Assembly: GCA_964036195.1 (NCBI GenBank)
Contig: OZ038454.1
Coordinates: 6,386,001-6,450,000, forward strand
Origin: Sphaerolaimus hirsutus
Lineage: Eukaryota; Nematoda; Chromadorea; Monhysterida; Sphaerolaimidae
Reading direction: 5' to 3'
DNA: 64,000 nucleotides
Below, in pieces: positions 44,201 to 56,200 of the stretch; the first letter of the stretch is position 1, and every line of letters begins with the position of its first letter. The translations under genes and the position numbers were made by a program. The notes under the pieces are model-generated. The model searched no databases and was not told the origin of the DNA. It was given only the letters and a program-made list of their open reading frames with translations.

Positions 44201-47200
44201 ATTTTTATTGTAAAAGATTGCGTTCCTTCATGCTACTGTTGGAAAATGTGATATTATTGATGCTTCCTGGTGTGAACTATTTAATGTTCAGTGATGGCCC
44301 ACAGAGGGCAGTTGGCAGACACTCCAGACATCAATAAACTCCTAAATCCCCCACTCGAGATCCTTCATGGTGGATGACCCGGACTACATGTCTTCCCAGG
44401 AGAGGAGGATGTCTGGATGCAATTCTTCATTGCTGACTTCCAGGATGCCACACGGGCATGCGCGCTTACAGCCCAGTGCCACTATGACTGCAACCTCTGT
44501 GTTTCAAACTGCAATGGCACCCTTAGGTTCACCCTCAGTGGTAACCACCCATACCACAGTGACTGTGGCACCCACCTCACTACTCACGATACGCCAAGTG
44601 GTTTGCGCGATGGCATCTCCCGTAGTGACCCCGGTACCCCCCAACCCTGCCAGCTCTGTCCCAAAAATGAAAACTTTCAAGGTATGTGTGGTTGTGAACT
44701 CCAGACGCTGTCACCACCCACTACCCAGTAACACTGCAGAGACACCCCTTTCCCCCCACACCCCCCCTACTGGACATTCAATGGTTGCAACCCTGCAGCT
44801 GGCTCCTGCCCCCAGGGGTGGAGATGGCACTGCTGAAAGCTGCATCACCTGTGACTACAATCACCATGGTACAAATCACAGCAATGGTGGCACCCTTCTC
44901 AACACCTTCAGTGGTAGACTAACTACCACACTACCTGCAACACCCTCAGTTGCGATGGCATTAACCCAAAACCCCCAATTTACTGTGGTCCCTCACCCTC
45001 CTTCTCTCTCACATGGGCAGAGATCCCTGCTCCCTGCTAAGATCCTGGGTATGAATGTGGCACCCCCTAGTTCAAGTGTGACACCCCCTGCTACGAGTCT
45101 AGGTGCATCCCCTGATTCAAATGTGACAACCCCAGTACCATCCAATCAGACCCCAGCGGAACCACGGTTGCAAGATCCATTGCTAGAGGAGATCTACAGG
45201 TGCCTGAAACAGCTCACCCTGCGCATTGGTGGGGCTGACGCTGCCCCCTGTGGTGGTTCAGTGGTGCCTCCTGTCCCATTAGCACCACATGCAAATGTGC
45301 CACCTTCTTCCACCCCTGGTTCCATCCCCAGTGACATTTGGCAATACTGGGCATTCATGAGGCCACACATCCTTGACAAAATTCCCATTTTCTATGGCAA
45401 TACAAAGACCCTGTCTTTCCCAGAATGGTGTCGCCTGGTGCGCCAAACTGTGTGCTCTTTGCCTTATGTGTCCTTATTGCCATCTTTTTGGTCTGATATT
45501 TTCACCCTGAAGCTGGCTGGTTAGGCCCATCAAGTGTTGTCCATATTAGTCCCTGAGGACAAAATGGGTGATAGTGAATTTGTTTTGGGTGAGTTGACGC
45601 ATGTGTTCAGACCCCCATCTGAGGTGTACACCTATTTGGAGTGGGAAAATGCTGCCATGTCACACGATGAGACATTCCTTGAGTTTTACCTAAGATTGGT
45701 TTCCAAAATACCCGCTGAACTCTTGGAAGTTGTTGGGTCAAACAGATGTTCAGTAGATTGATTGGTTGCCTTAAAAGTGTGGTCACACTTCGATGAATCA
45801 CGCTTCAATTGCTATGTCATGGCCAACTTTCATTTGAAGTTTGCCCAGGGTAAGGTTCCCATGAGTCAGATGGCACACCAAATTGATGACTATTTCCGCA
45901 ATGTGAAAAAGCAGACACAGGCCGCACTGCCCTCCCACGGTCCAGTTGCGCACCCTGGCTCTATATTGTGAGACCTCCCACATAACCCCATTACACCCCA
46001 AGGTCCTGACCCTCAATTGCGAGGCAAGTTGGTCAACAAAAAGACTGCCAAGGTCCCCACCACCCTCACAACCAATCCAACAATGAAATCTACTGGTTCC
46101 AATAAGGGGAAACATGGGAAACGTTATGGCCCTGCAATAACCCCAAATGACGCACTGTTGGCACCAATGGCCAGGAAATATTATGGTCCTGGTATGAACC
46201 CAAATGTGCATTATGCTCCTGGTGTAACTCCTAACATGTCACCCCCAATGGCTCCCACAATCTCTTCACAACAGCAACAACACTGTTGCACTCCACAACA
46301 TAGTAACCAGCTCACCCCCTTCCCTGCTAACAATCCATCGAAGGCATTATATGGCTACGCACACTTGCCCATGTCGATGTATCTACCTTGCATTCCACTG
46401 GCATTCTGTGACACGCGTGTGGCTGCCGACAACTACTCCTGCAATGCTTCTAACCAGCACCGGCACTGGCACAAAATGATGTCAATGGCACTGACATTGG
46501 ACCCAAATCTACATGGATGAACTAGTGGAGGAGGGGGAGAGGAGCGGCTTTCAGTCTCAAGCTAATTTGAGAGGGGATAATGTTGGAAAGTGTGATATTA
46601 TTGATGCTTCCTGGTGTGAACTATTTAATGTTCAGTGATAGCCCACAGAGGGCAGTTGGCAGACACTCCAGACATCAATAAACTCCTAAATCCCCCACTC
46701 GAGATCCTTCACTACCGTGTAATAATGAGCCGTGATATGCTAGTGTAGTATAAAATTTCCAGCTAATGTTCTCCCACATACTTCTACAGTGCGTAGCATC
46801 ACTGTCAATGTATTAGCCTTCTCTTACAACATTATTAAAGACTATTTTTACCATGCTGAACTTCACTTGAAGTCACGAACATCCGACAAAAGGCGATATA
46901 CGTAATAAGCCAACGTAAAATTGATATTTTTGAAAGAAATCACTGCTTATAATGCTATCCCATGACTCCACAGTCATAATATGATCACAATAGACAGGAC
47001 ATAATTTTCCGGCGGGGGGGGGGGGTGGGGAAATTTTCACAAAGGGGATAATACACTAATAATCGGCCAGACGCGGCACATGGAAATAATCGCCTTGAGA
47101 CAACTAATTACTTTGATTAGAATCGCGCTTGGGACAGAGCACAATAATCGGCACGCTAATCGGCATGCTTGCGCAACATCAAAAGATCAATCTAAAAAAT

Positions 47201-50200
47201 TTGGGACATAAATGCATACATGGGGGATATATAAGAGCCGAAAAATTCAGCTCAAACCATTCGCTGACTTCATTCGACACTCGCATCATCTCCCCAGCAT
47301 GGGCAAACGAGGCGGCAAGCGTTCGCACAGCATCGCACCGAAAGGCAACGCAACTACCGACGATTCGCCCAGCTGGCAAATTGCCAGCGGCAAAGGCCAG
47401 CAGCCGCTCAAGAAAAAGCCAAAGCGTTATGTGGAAGGTTTCGAGGTAATTTGAGTTGTGTGTAGCACCGGGTTTTACAAGAGAATAAGCAAAAGTTATG
47501 TGCAAAAACGGTGCCTGTTAGTTTTAGTTTTGTTTTTTTGAAACTTATGTTACCAGAATACTTGTCAAAATTATAAATTCTCACATTTAAGCTGTTAAAC
47601 ACTTAACCTAGGGCGAGGTGCCTATCATGGAAAACAAATATACACCTTTTATCAAAACTATTTATGATAGGGCGATACGAGCTCACCAACAGCTTTTTTC
47701 ATATTAAAATACATTGTCTGACACTTAACATATGCATATTTTTCTCTATAACCGTATTTTGGGCGATTTGAAAAAAAATCTGATTTTAATTTTAAAAAAT
47801 AGATTTTTTTTTAAAATCAAGGTGTTTGAAAAAAATTGATTTTTTTCCAACCCTAGTTGCCAAGAATGGCACTTTTCTATAGCGATTTTATAGTAGGTTA
47901 TCAAAAATTTTGCGGGCAACCGCGCATTTCGCACCTCTCACAAGCTATCTTATTGTTACGTATGTCACACGTTAAAAATACCGCTTCAAATGACTAAATG
48001 CGGTGCCATTTTCATTTATGTAGGGGTATATACTTTCTCCCGTTCGCCTGGCTCTGTATACAATCCGCCCCCCCCCCCCCCCCGCTCAAAAATCCTGGCT
48101 ACACCACTGAATGGATGTATTGATAAATAAATTTTCCATGAAAAATTTGAGACCGGCATCGTCGTCATCCACTCTCATGTAACCATTTTTCTGCTGAAAT
48201 TTTCCATTGTTTTTTCTTCGTAAACCTGTAATCACAGATTAAGGAATCCCTCTCAATTATCTATGCAGCGTTGATGGTGATCTTGGTCTGATACTTGATG
48301 TGGACAAACACAAGAGATTTATGGATGCAGCACGTGTAAGTTACTCGCTTTTATCTGGATTTTATTAAATTAGGGAGAAAGTACTGATGGCGGTCAACTA
48401 GTTAAAAAACACATTTTGATAAACTCAACAGCATTGTCATGGTTATTAGAGTGTTTTATTTCGGTGTTTCGGTGTTAATGTTGTTTGCCATCTCAAAATT
48501 CCAGTAGACTAGAGTGTTTTCTCTATTCCTTTCTTTTTCACTCCATAAGTTGTTTTTAGTACTCCCTGAATCCTGCCAAGCCGCACAACCTTTTGATTTT
48601 TTTTCGATGTCAACAAAACTCACCTACTGCTAGGACCGCAATTGAGAGTAGCCGATGGGTGTACATATTATTCATTACTTGCATTTGATTTGAATAGTCC
48701 GCGCCGAGTAAACAATTGAATTGAATTGAGCATGTAAACTGATTCATGAGTTTTTTTGAAATTTCAGCTGAAAACTAGTGTGTGTTGACATAAAACCCTC
48801 CACTCCAATCATGTGTATGTTTCTGTATTTATACCATATTTCTTCTAATAGAATGGCATACCTCCAATAGAACAGCAGGTAGAAATGAGCCTGTGCCTCT
48901 GTGAATTTTTACCCGCTGTGCATGGTTACCCGGCATGCATTTTTCGCTGCCCGGTGTGCATGGCGGCCGCCCCTCCATGCACACCTAGCCCCCATGCACA
49001 CCGGGCACCACCATGCGTGCCGGGTATCTGTCATGAATCCGTGTATTCAGCTGTTTTTTGTCTATATGAATCCAGAGATGTTTTCACAGCACTGCCTTTC
49101 CCTATCACACCACTTTACCACTTGCTTGTCTCTGGTGTGCACTGCACTGGGCCCGGAGGTCCAGAAATTAAATTTAAAGGGAGTGTGTCCAAAGACAGTT
49201 TTTTTCAGAATGTGCAGTGAACCACTCGGGGATCACGCTGTCCTGTTTCCCGCGGCACGCACAGCGCTTACACTTAGCACAAGCAGTGCAGTAATTAGAG
49301 CGGTTGTTTATTGGCAAACTAAGGGAAGACAGTTAGTATCAATACTAAAGGGGGTCGGAGTTGAGTTTGAGAAGAGAGTTTATTTTTAGGGTGATGGAAG
49401 AACACTAGCAGCAGAGTCAAAGCAAAATCAATTTTTGATGTCGAATAAGTGTCTATAACAACAATTCAGCTACTTATAAGGTGAAGTTAAGTACCATGAT
49501 CAGAACAAATAAAAAGTCTAAAAAAGAACAATATCAGAAAAGGCACGTAATCACTTTTGAATCAATTTAAGCACTTAATAAAATCGTAAGGTACAATTGG
49601 TGAAAAAAGTGTACTTACTTAGATCAACTAAATGTGCGATAACAGCTAAATATCAATAAATGAAATCAAACATTAGCTTCATGTGACATGGGGCTTTATT
49701 TAAGTGGCAATAAATGTACAGAGAACAATTAAACACTTCCATAATTACCTACAACTTCCTACTTAACTAAATACAATCTAAAATACTCAACAGCGCAGTG
49801 CAATGCATATTCACATACGGGGAGCGAATAAAATAGAATCAAGTAAACATGAAGTCATGAAATATCATAGGAAGTAAAATTAGCTAATAATTAAACACTT
49901 AAGCCAAGCTTACAATTAACACGAATTAATAAATCTACTAATTGCTAAAGATTAAGCTCATGAAAATCGAAAGGCATTGGCGTGAGATCATATTTACAGA
50001 AATTGCTACATGTCACGTGAAAACTTTTTGTGGGGGCTTGTATTCAAGAGTTACGGTAGCTAGCGAAATGCTCGTGGGTGCAGGTGCTTATCACCCTCAA
50101 CACCGCAACACATTATTGTGACTATCTGTTCAGCTCGTGCCCATGAGAAAGGTTTCAGCCCGATGGCCTCGCCCTTCTGAGCATGATGGAATATTTGTGC

Positions 50201-53200
50201 TGGGGCAACGAAAAATGTATTTTTTTGGCCTGCGACTTGTCACTTGGGGCGTGATCAAAAGCTGTTTCTACCACCCACTGATACTAGATGACACTACCGA
50301 CAATCTAGTCAACATGAGGAGAAACTCGGAACAGTATATATTTTGATACGCTTCAGTGAAATTCATTGTTCCTGGCTTCCGGTCGCCACCTACCTATCAG
50401 TTGCAGTCTCCGCCTCTGCCCAAAGATAAGTTAGAGTGGAATGTGCATTTGGCCACCCAGAAAGTCACAACACTGTGCCGACAACTTCAAAGGCGTCCAC
50501 ACACCGCGCCGCGGCATTTTAGAGTGAAAATGTGAAATTCCCCTCTCACCTTGTGCCACGTGGAATGTAGTTTACATAGGGGCTAAAAATGACTTAGCTG
50601 TTCTTTAATTAAATTAGAGCACAAAAGTTAATTGGGCGTAGGGAAACGAAAATGTGCAGAGCACTACAACTGCAAAACCATGGGAAACTCGGTCTGCCAG
50701 TGTAGCGGCGTCGATCTTGCTGTGCAGTGCTCTATCAGGGTGTAGCGCAGCTCAGTGGACGGCTGCGCATTGCCGTGCAGGCCCCGTAGACTACCAAAAA
50801 TTGCCAAAATACCTGAGGGGGTTTTATTCGAGATATTAGTTAACAAAATACTTTGTAGTTTACGTTACGTGAATTGTTATTGCATTTGGTTGTCTAAAAA
50901 TTTGTGGGGTGGCATTTTCCCATCGTTAAAATGCTCTGACATATCCGTGCACAGGGAGCCGACATGCACGCCGGGTAGTGAAAATGGAGGTCGGCTGCGG
51001 AAATACATCATGTGACCAGGGCAGCCAAACACAAAAGATATTGTACACAATCCTATTGTTTGCCTTTGTGTTCGCCGCCAGCCCGCTTTGAGGTCATGGG
51101 CGGGCATACCACTGATACTGACATACACCTCTGGCAACACGCAGATTCGAACGGCGCTTGTTGGGGCGGGTGGAACTTTTAAACCCATTTTCGTGCTGTG
51201 CTATGCACGCGTTGTGGAATGCAAATGCATGCAATTCATGTGGCATATTGCCAGCGCAGAGTAATTATAAAATAAGTGTGTTCGCAGTTTGCGGTTGGCG
51301 CGTGGTGTAATGCCAGCACGGAGTGATTATAAGATAAGTGTGCCGCAGTTTGCGGCTGGCGCATGGCGTAATTGTAGGCTTATTATGCCATGCAAATCAT
51401 GGGTAGTTCTAGCACTGATATTTTGGGGTGGAATTATTGAATTTTCCAATTACACGACCAGCAAACAAAATGGTCAAATGAAAGAAACTGTAATGTACCA
51501 ATTAATTATCATTAATTGTCATTTCTTCTAATAGAACAGCACCTCCAATAGAATGGCAGGTAAAAAGTTTATTTAAAAAATAGAACAGCGATATTCTATT
51601 AGAAGAAATGCGGTACATACATTTGATTAGAACAATAAGCGACAACAATAGCAAGAAAACAATAGATAGTACAACAAATGACTATCGGCTGCGGCGGGAA
51701 ACAATAAGCCAAGTGGCAGCGCGGGGGTGGGCGCACACCTGGCGTGCATGTCAGCTCGCTGTGCATACCCGGCGCGCATGGTGGTGCCCGGTGTGCATGG
51801 GGGCCCGGTGTGCATGGAGTGGCGGCCGCCATGCACACTGGGCAGCGAAAAATGCATGCCGGGTAACCATGCACAGCGGGTAAAAATGCACAGAGAGTCT
51901 GACCCATAGAAATTACATAGTAAGAGTGCCAAAACACAAAAATATTTGACCAATTGGTGATGAGAACATCCAGGGTGTTCAGAACAATGATTCAGGGATT
52001 GTTTTCACGTGTGATTTTGTTTGAATAAATGCCCTGATCGTAAAATGTCGTTCATATCTCACGAAAACACTATGTTCAGATGAAAATTGTGTGAAAAAAG
52101 TTTGATGAAAGAAATATAATGGCACCTCGAATATAATGGCAGGCAAAAAAGTTGATGAACAAAATATAACGGCACCATTCTATTAGAAAAAAAATATTTA
52201 AAGAAATATATAGAAATATATATATTTATTATTATTTATTTTTTCATCAGACAGTTTTGAGGGGGAACAATGCAACGGGGGGAGTTATTTAAGTAGTGAA
52301 ATCATTTTCACTAGGTATTTTACATTTCTTTTGAACACAAGTGCACAATTTCACAAGTGTTAGGTGCTTGGGAAGCATTTGAAACCTGCCATAATTGAAC
52401 TTAACACAATTCACCCAACTACTGCAATTAATGTATTAATATGCCCATAGCGCATAAACACTTTTGACGAATGGTACTCCTCTGGTGCACTGCTCAAGGA
52501 AGCAGTTACATGTCTAGTGAACGAAATTGATTTCAACAAAGCATGCAAACACTCACTGTTGGTCATAATGGCAATTTTATTTGAGAAGTGAATGGAGTTT
52601 TATTTGACATAAAATCATCCAGATGTAATGAGAAATCAGAAATTGTAGATCCCAGAAATGAGTATGCTTATGACAGGGCAGGGGTGTCTGGAGCATTGGC
52701 AGACTGGCAAATGTATCTGGTACCACTCCCAGACCCTGCAGAGTACCCTGTAAAATGTAAAATGTCAAAGATGTCAACAGTCAAGTAAAATGCCCTGAAA
52801 AAATGGCAAACTTCATCAACGTGACATTTTACTGGTCATTTTACATGACTTTTCAGACTTTGCATGACATTTTACAGGGTATTCTACAGGGTGCTGGAGT
52901 GCACCTCAGGGCGCACAGGGCAGAATATTGATGGATAGCTGGCCACCTAAACCAAGATGTGACCTACATGAACTGTCCAGGATGGTCCAGGATGTAATTA
53001 GATTCAATGATGGTGCGAAAGATTGTGGCAAAAGAGTGGAGTGAGTATAATCTTTATGTCTATCAGACACCAGTTTTCATTATCACATAGGAAAATGTCA
53101 ACCCCCCCCCCCCCCACTCAGTGTGACCGTCACTTTTTGGTTGGTTAAATGCCAACCTTACAGACACAAGTTCTGGAGTGAGCCTGTAACTCGATGCCAA

Positions 53201-56200
53201 ATTGGCAATGTCACAAACATGCAATGGAAAGAGTACTTTACAATGCCATGTGCACTCATTTTTGCAACAAGGTAAATAGTAAAGTCGATTGTGCGTGGTT
53301 CTGATCAGAGGCCTAATAGGTGGGGGTTGGCGGGTTACCCCAGGCAGAGATTATTTACTACTACCCTCTGAAAACTCCCACAAAGCACCCAGCAATATAA
53401 AATATGGAGAAGATTTTAAGCAATTTTACCCAATTCACACTGAAAATCACTGATTTTCAAAACTTTATTATTTTTTTTCATTATCCATTTTAACCCCCAC
53501 AAGGGTCTAACCTCCAAATGTATTTACCCCCTGGTCTGGGAAAGTTCCAGGGGTGGGTTGTACAGAGACCACAGTGAATGGGGCGGGGGGGGGCAGTGAG
53601 CGCGCCCCATCCCCTAAAATTTCACCCCCATAATAACAGAATGGAGTCAAGGCACTGGAGCCATTTGTTTATACTCTTAAAACATACACATGAATGAGAG
53701 ATATCGTGCAGTGGGGGAATGCACACATATGCGTAAAAATTGCAAGCTACCTAAAAAATTACTATACAAATGGGCCCGGTATATCTTACACCTGGATGGG
53801 GGGTGCACCCTGTCATGTCCTTGTCTACAGTGTCAAGTGTTCTGCAAAATGGCATGCAAAATGTCAAAGGTCTGTAATAAAATGTTTTTATTGACACTTT
53901 GCATCACATTTGACACTTTGCAGAGTGTGGGACTGCCCCCTGGTATGGATGATCGGAAACAAACCAGATAAATTACAAAGGCATAAAGTAAGGGTAGTGC
54001 AAATAGATTACAGGTATTTATCCCCCCATGGACATCTTCCCCCAGGGGATGATATAGTCCTCAAGGACTATATCGCCCAACAGTCCTTGAGTTATGAGGA
54101 CTATATCAACCCATTATATATATATATATACGTAATGTAATACCTATTGTGTGCATTACATTGACGTTTTGTCTGTGTTGCATTGATGTTTTGTCTGTGT
54201 TGCATTAATGTTTTGTCTGTGGTCCATTGGCGTTTTGTCTGTTATGATTACCATAATGCAACACATGCAACACCGTTAAAAATGAAATTACCATGTGATT
54301 CTGATCATTTTAAGTGTTCAGTGGTGAAAATCAGCTGAGAAATGGCCGAGAAATTGAGTTTTGAAGTTGCATGCATTTTTCTTCATGCACTCACACAATC
54401 GATAATCGATGCCAATGGGCCTAAGAGACGCGTGCAAAATTGTGGAGCGCCACGCGTCAATAAATAATTTTAAACTGATGCAAGTGTTGTTCTTGCATCA
54501 CATTAGACAAAAGAAAAAATCACATAGCACACATTCCCATGGCCAAACAGACGCCCCAATAGAGTAATTAGAGTGGGCAGGGGGACTTTTCAATGTACTA
54601 TTTAATACTTTTTTGTATGCAGGACTACTTCCCCCCACGATATAAAAGTCAGGGTGAAGTAGTCCTCAGGCGGAAGTAGTCCTCGAGGGCTATATCAACC
54701 CAGGGGGGAAGATGTCCATGGGGGGATAGGGTACGTAACCCGTGCAAATATTCATCACTTATTTTTACCCATTAAACAATGTACACAATAAGTTTTCATT
54801 ACATAACCCACAAGCAGCAATCACTTATAACAACCAACTATAATACAAAGATATTTACATTCAGATTGCGGCGAGACATCTGGGGTGAAACATTTACCCC
54901 GTTTTTAGCTGACCACCTTGCGCTGCGCTGCAGGGAGCTGGTGCCCGCCACCGAGCCCGCACTGGACACGTTAGAGCCTTTCCCACATCTCCTATTTTAG
55001 CACAGTCAGAGATCTTTCATTAAATAATTTGAAACACAAGCATTGAAACCACTTTTAAAACAAAAATGGGAGCTGAAATTTTTTGTACATGTTTACAGTG
55101 GGGCAAGCTCCCTACGCACATATGCCCGGCCCGCACACAAGCCCGGCGCGCACACATGCCCGGCCCGCACATAATGAAACCCGGCCCGCACAAAAGCCCG
55201 GTCCGCACATAACTGGTGCTACACTCCTGGAAAAATGTATTTATCCTCCTGATCGGGAACAAAACAATTCAATGTCTCCCCTGCTAACGTGCGACCCGTG
55301 TCGGGATATAAACACCTTCCCGGTCACGTCCGGCAGCCATTTTTTGATTTTACTTCTTATTTCCTATCCCCAGTTCTACGGCGCCCATGAGGCTGAAACT
55401 TGGGGGAGATATTGGCGCAACCCCCCTCTACTTCGCATGAATTGGGGGGGTCGCGGCGACCCCTCTCAGGGTGAGTCGCCCTAAGTGCAAATTTTTTTGT
55501 GGCTTTTTTGGTGTCCCACAGCAGGTCCGGCACCCGCTGATTTCTGAGCTGTGGGAGGGGTATAAATCTAAAATTTTGGGGATGTTTTACCAACACCACT
55601 CCCCTATTATACACTATTCAATAATGTGAGATTAATGTGAGAAATTTCTCAAAAATTCGCTTATTCTCTAAAAAACACCACTCCCCAATATATGGATGAC
55701 AAAAAATGCACTTTTTGGAACTTTTTTATTAGACACTTGAAGAGCTGGTATACAATACTTAATAGGGAATGGTTTGATGTTTAAAGTTATGTAAAGAACC
55801 ATACCTCTAAAATGCCTGCATTGCAAAATTTACTTGGGGGGGATTTCAAAGTGTAAATTTTGTAAATTTTTGTTCCTGCAATGATGTCATTATGATGTCA
55901 TAAAATTCGCCCTAAGTAAATTTGCAATGCAGGCATTTTAGAGGTATGGTTCTTTACATAACTTTAAACATTAAACCCTTCCCTTTGAAGTATCGTAAAC
56001 CAGCTCTTCAAGTGTCTAATAAAAAAGTTCCAAAAAGTGAATTTTTTGTCATCCATCTATTGGGGGGTGGTGTTGTTTTAGAGAATAAGCGAATTTTTGA
56101 GAAATTTTTCACATTTATCTCACATTATTGAATAGTGTATAGTAGGGGGGTGGTGTTGGTAACACATCCCCAAAATTTTAGATTTATACCCCTCCCACAG

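Larger units (their letters stand above)
44237..46711 (+). mobile_element. Gag-only LTR retrotransposon
   Basis: Two 131-bp LTRs (44237-44367 and 46581-46711) start TGTTGG, end CTTCA, and differ at about two positions. 4-bp duplication CTAC on both sides; a related site near 35690 is empty. A TGG-starting primer-binding-type sequence follows the 5' LTR at 44368; a purine tract GAGAGGGGATAA precedes the 3' LTR. Only a gag-like frame lies inside; no protease, reverse transcriptase or integrase. Confidence 0.9.

Noticed and set aside
45522-45971. In-frame TAG/TGA in gag as programmed readthrough or altered genetic code
   Set aside because: Host exons use TGA and TAA as terminal stops at conserved positions, and nothing like a readthrough structure was seen. 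Decay is simpler.
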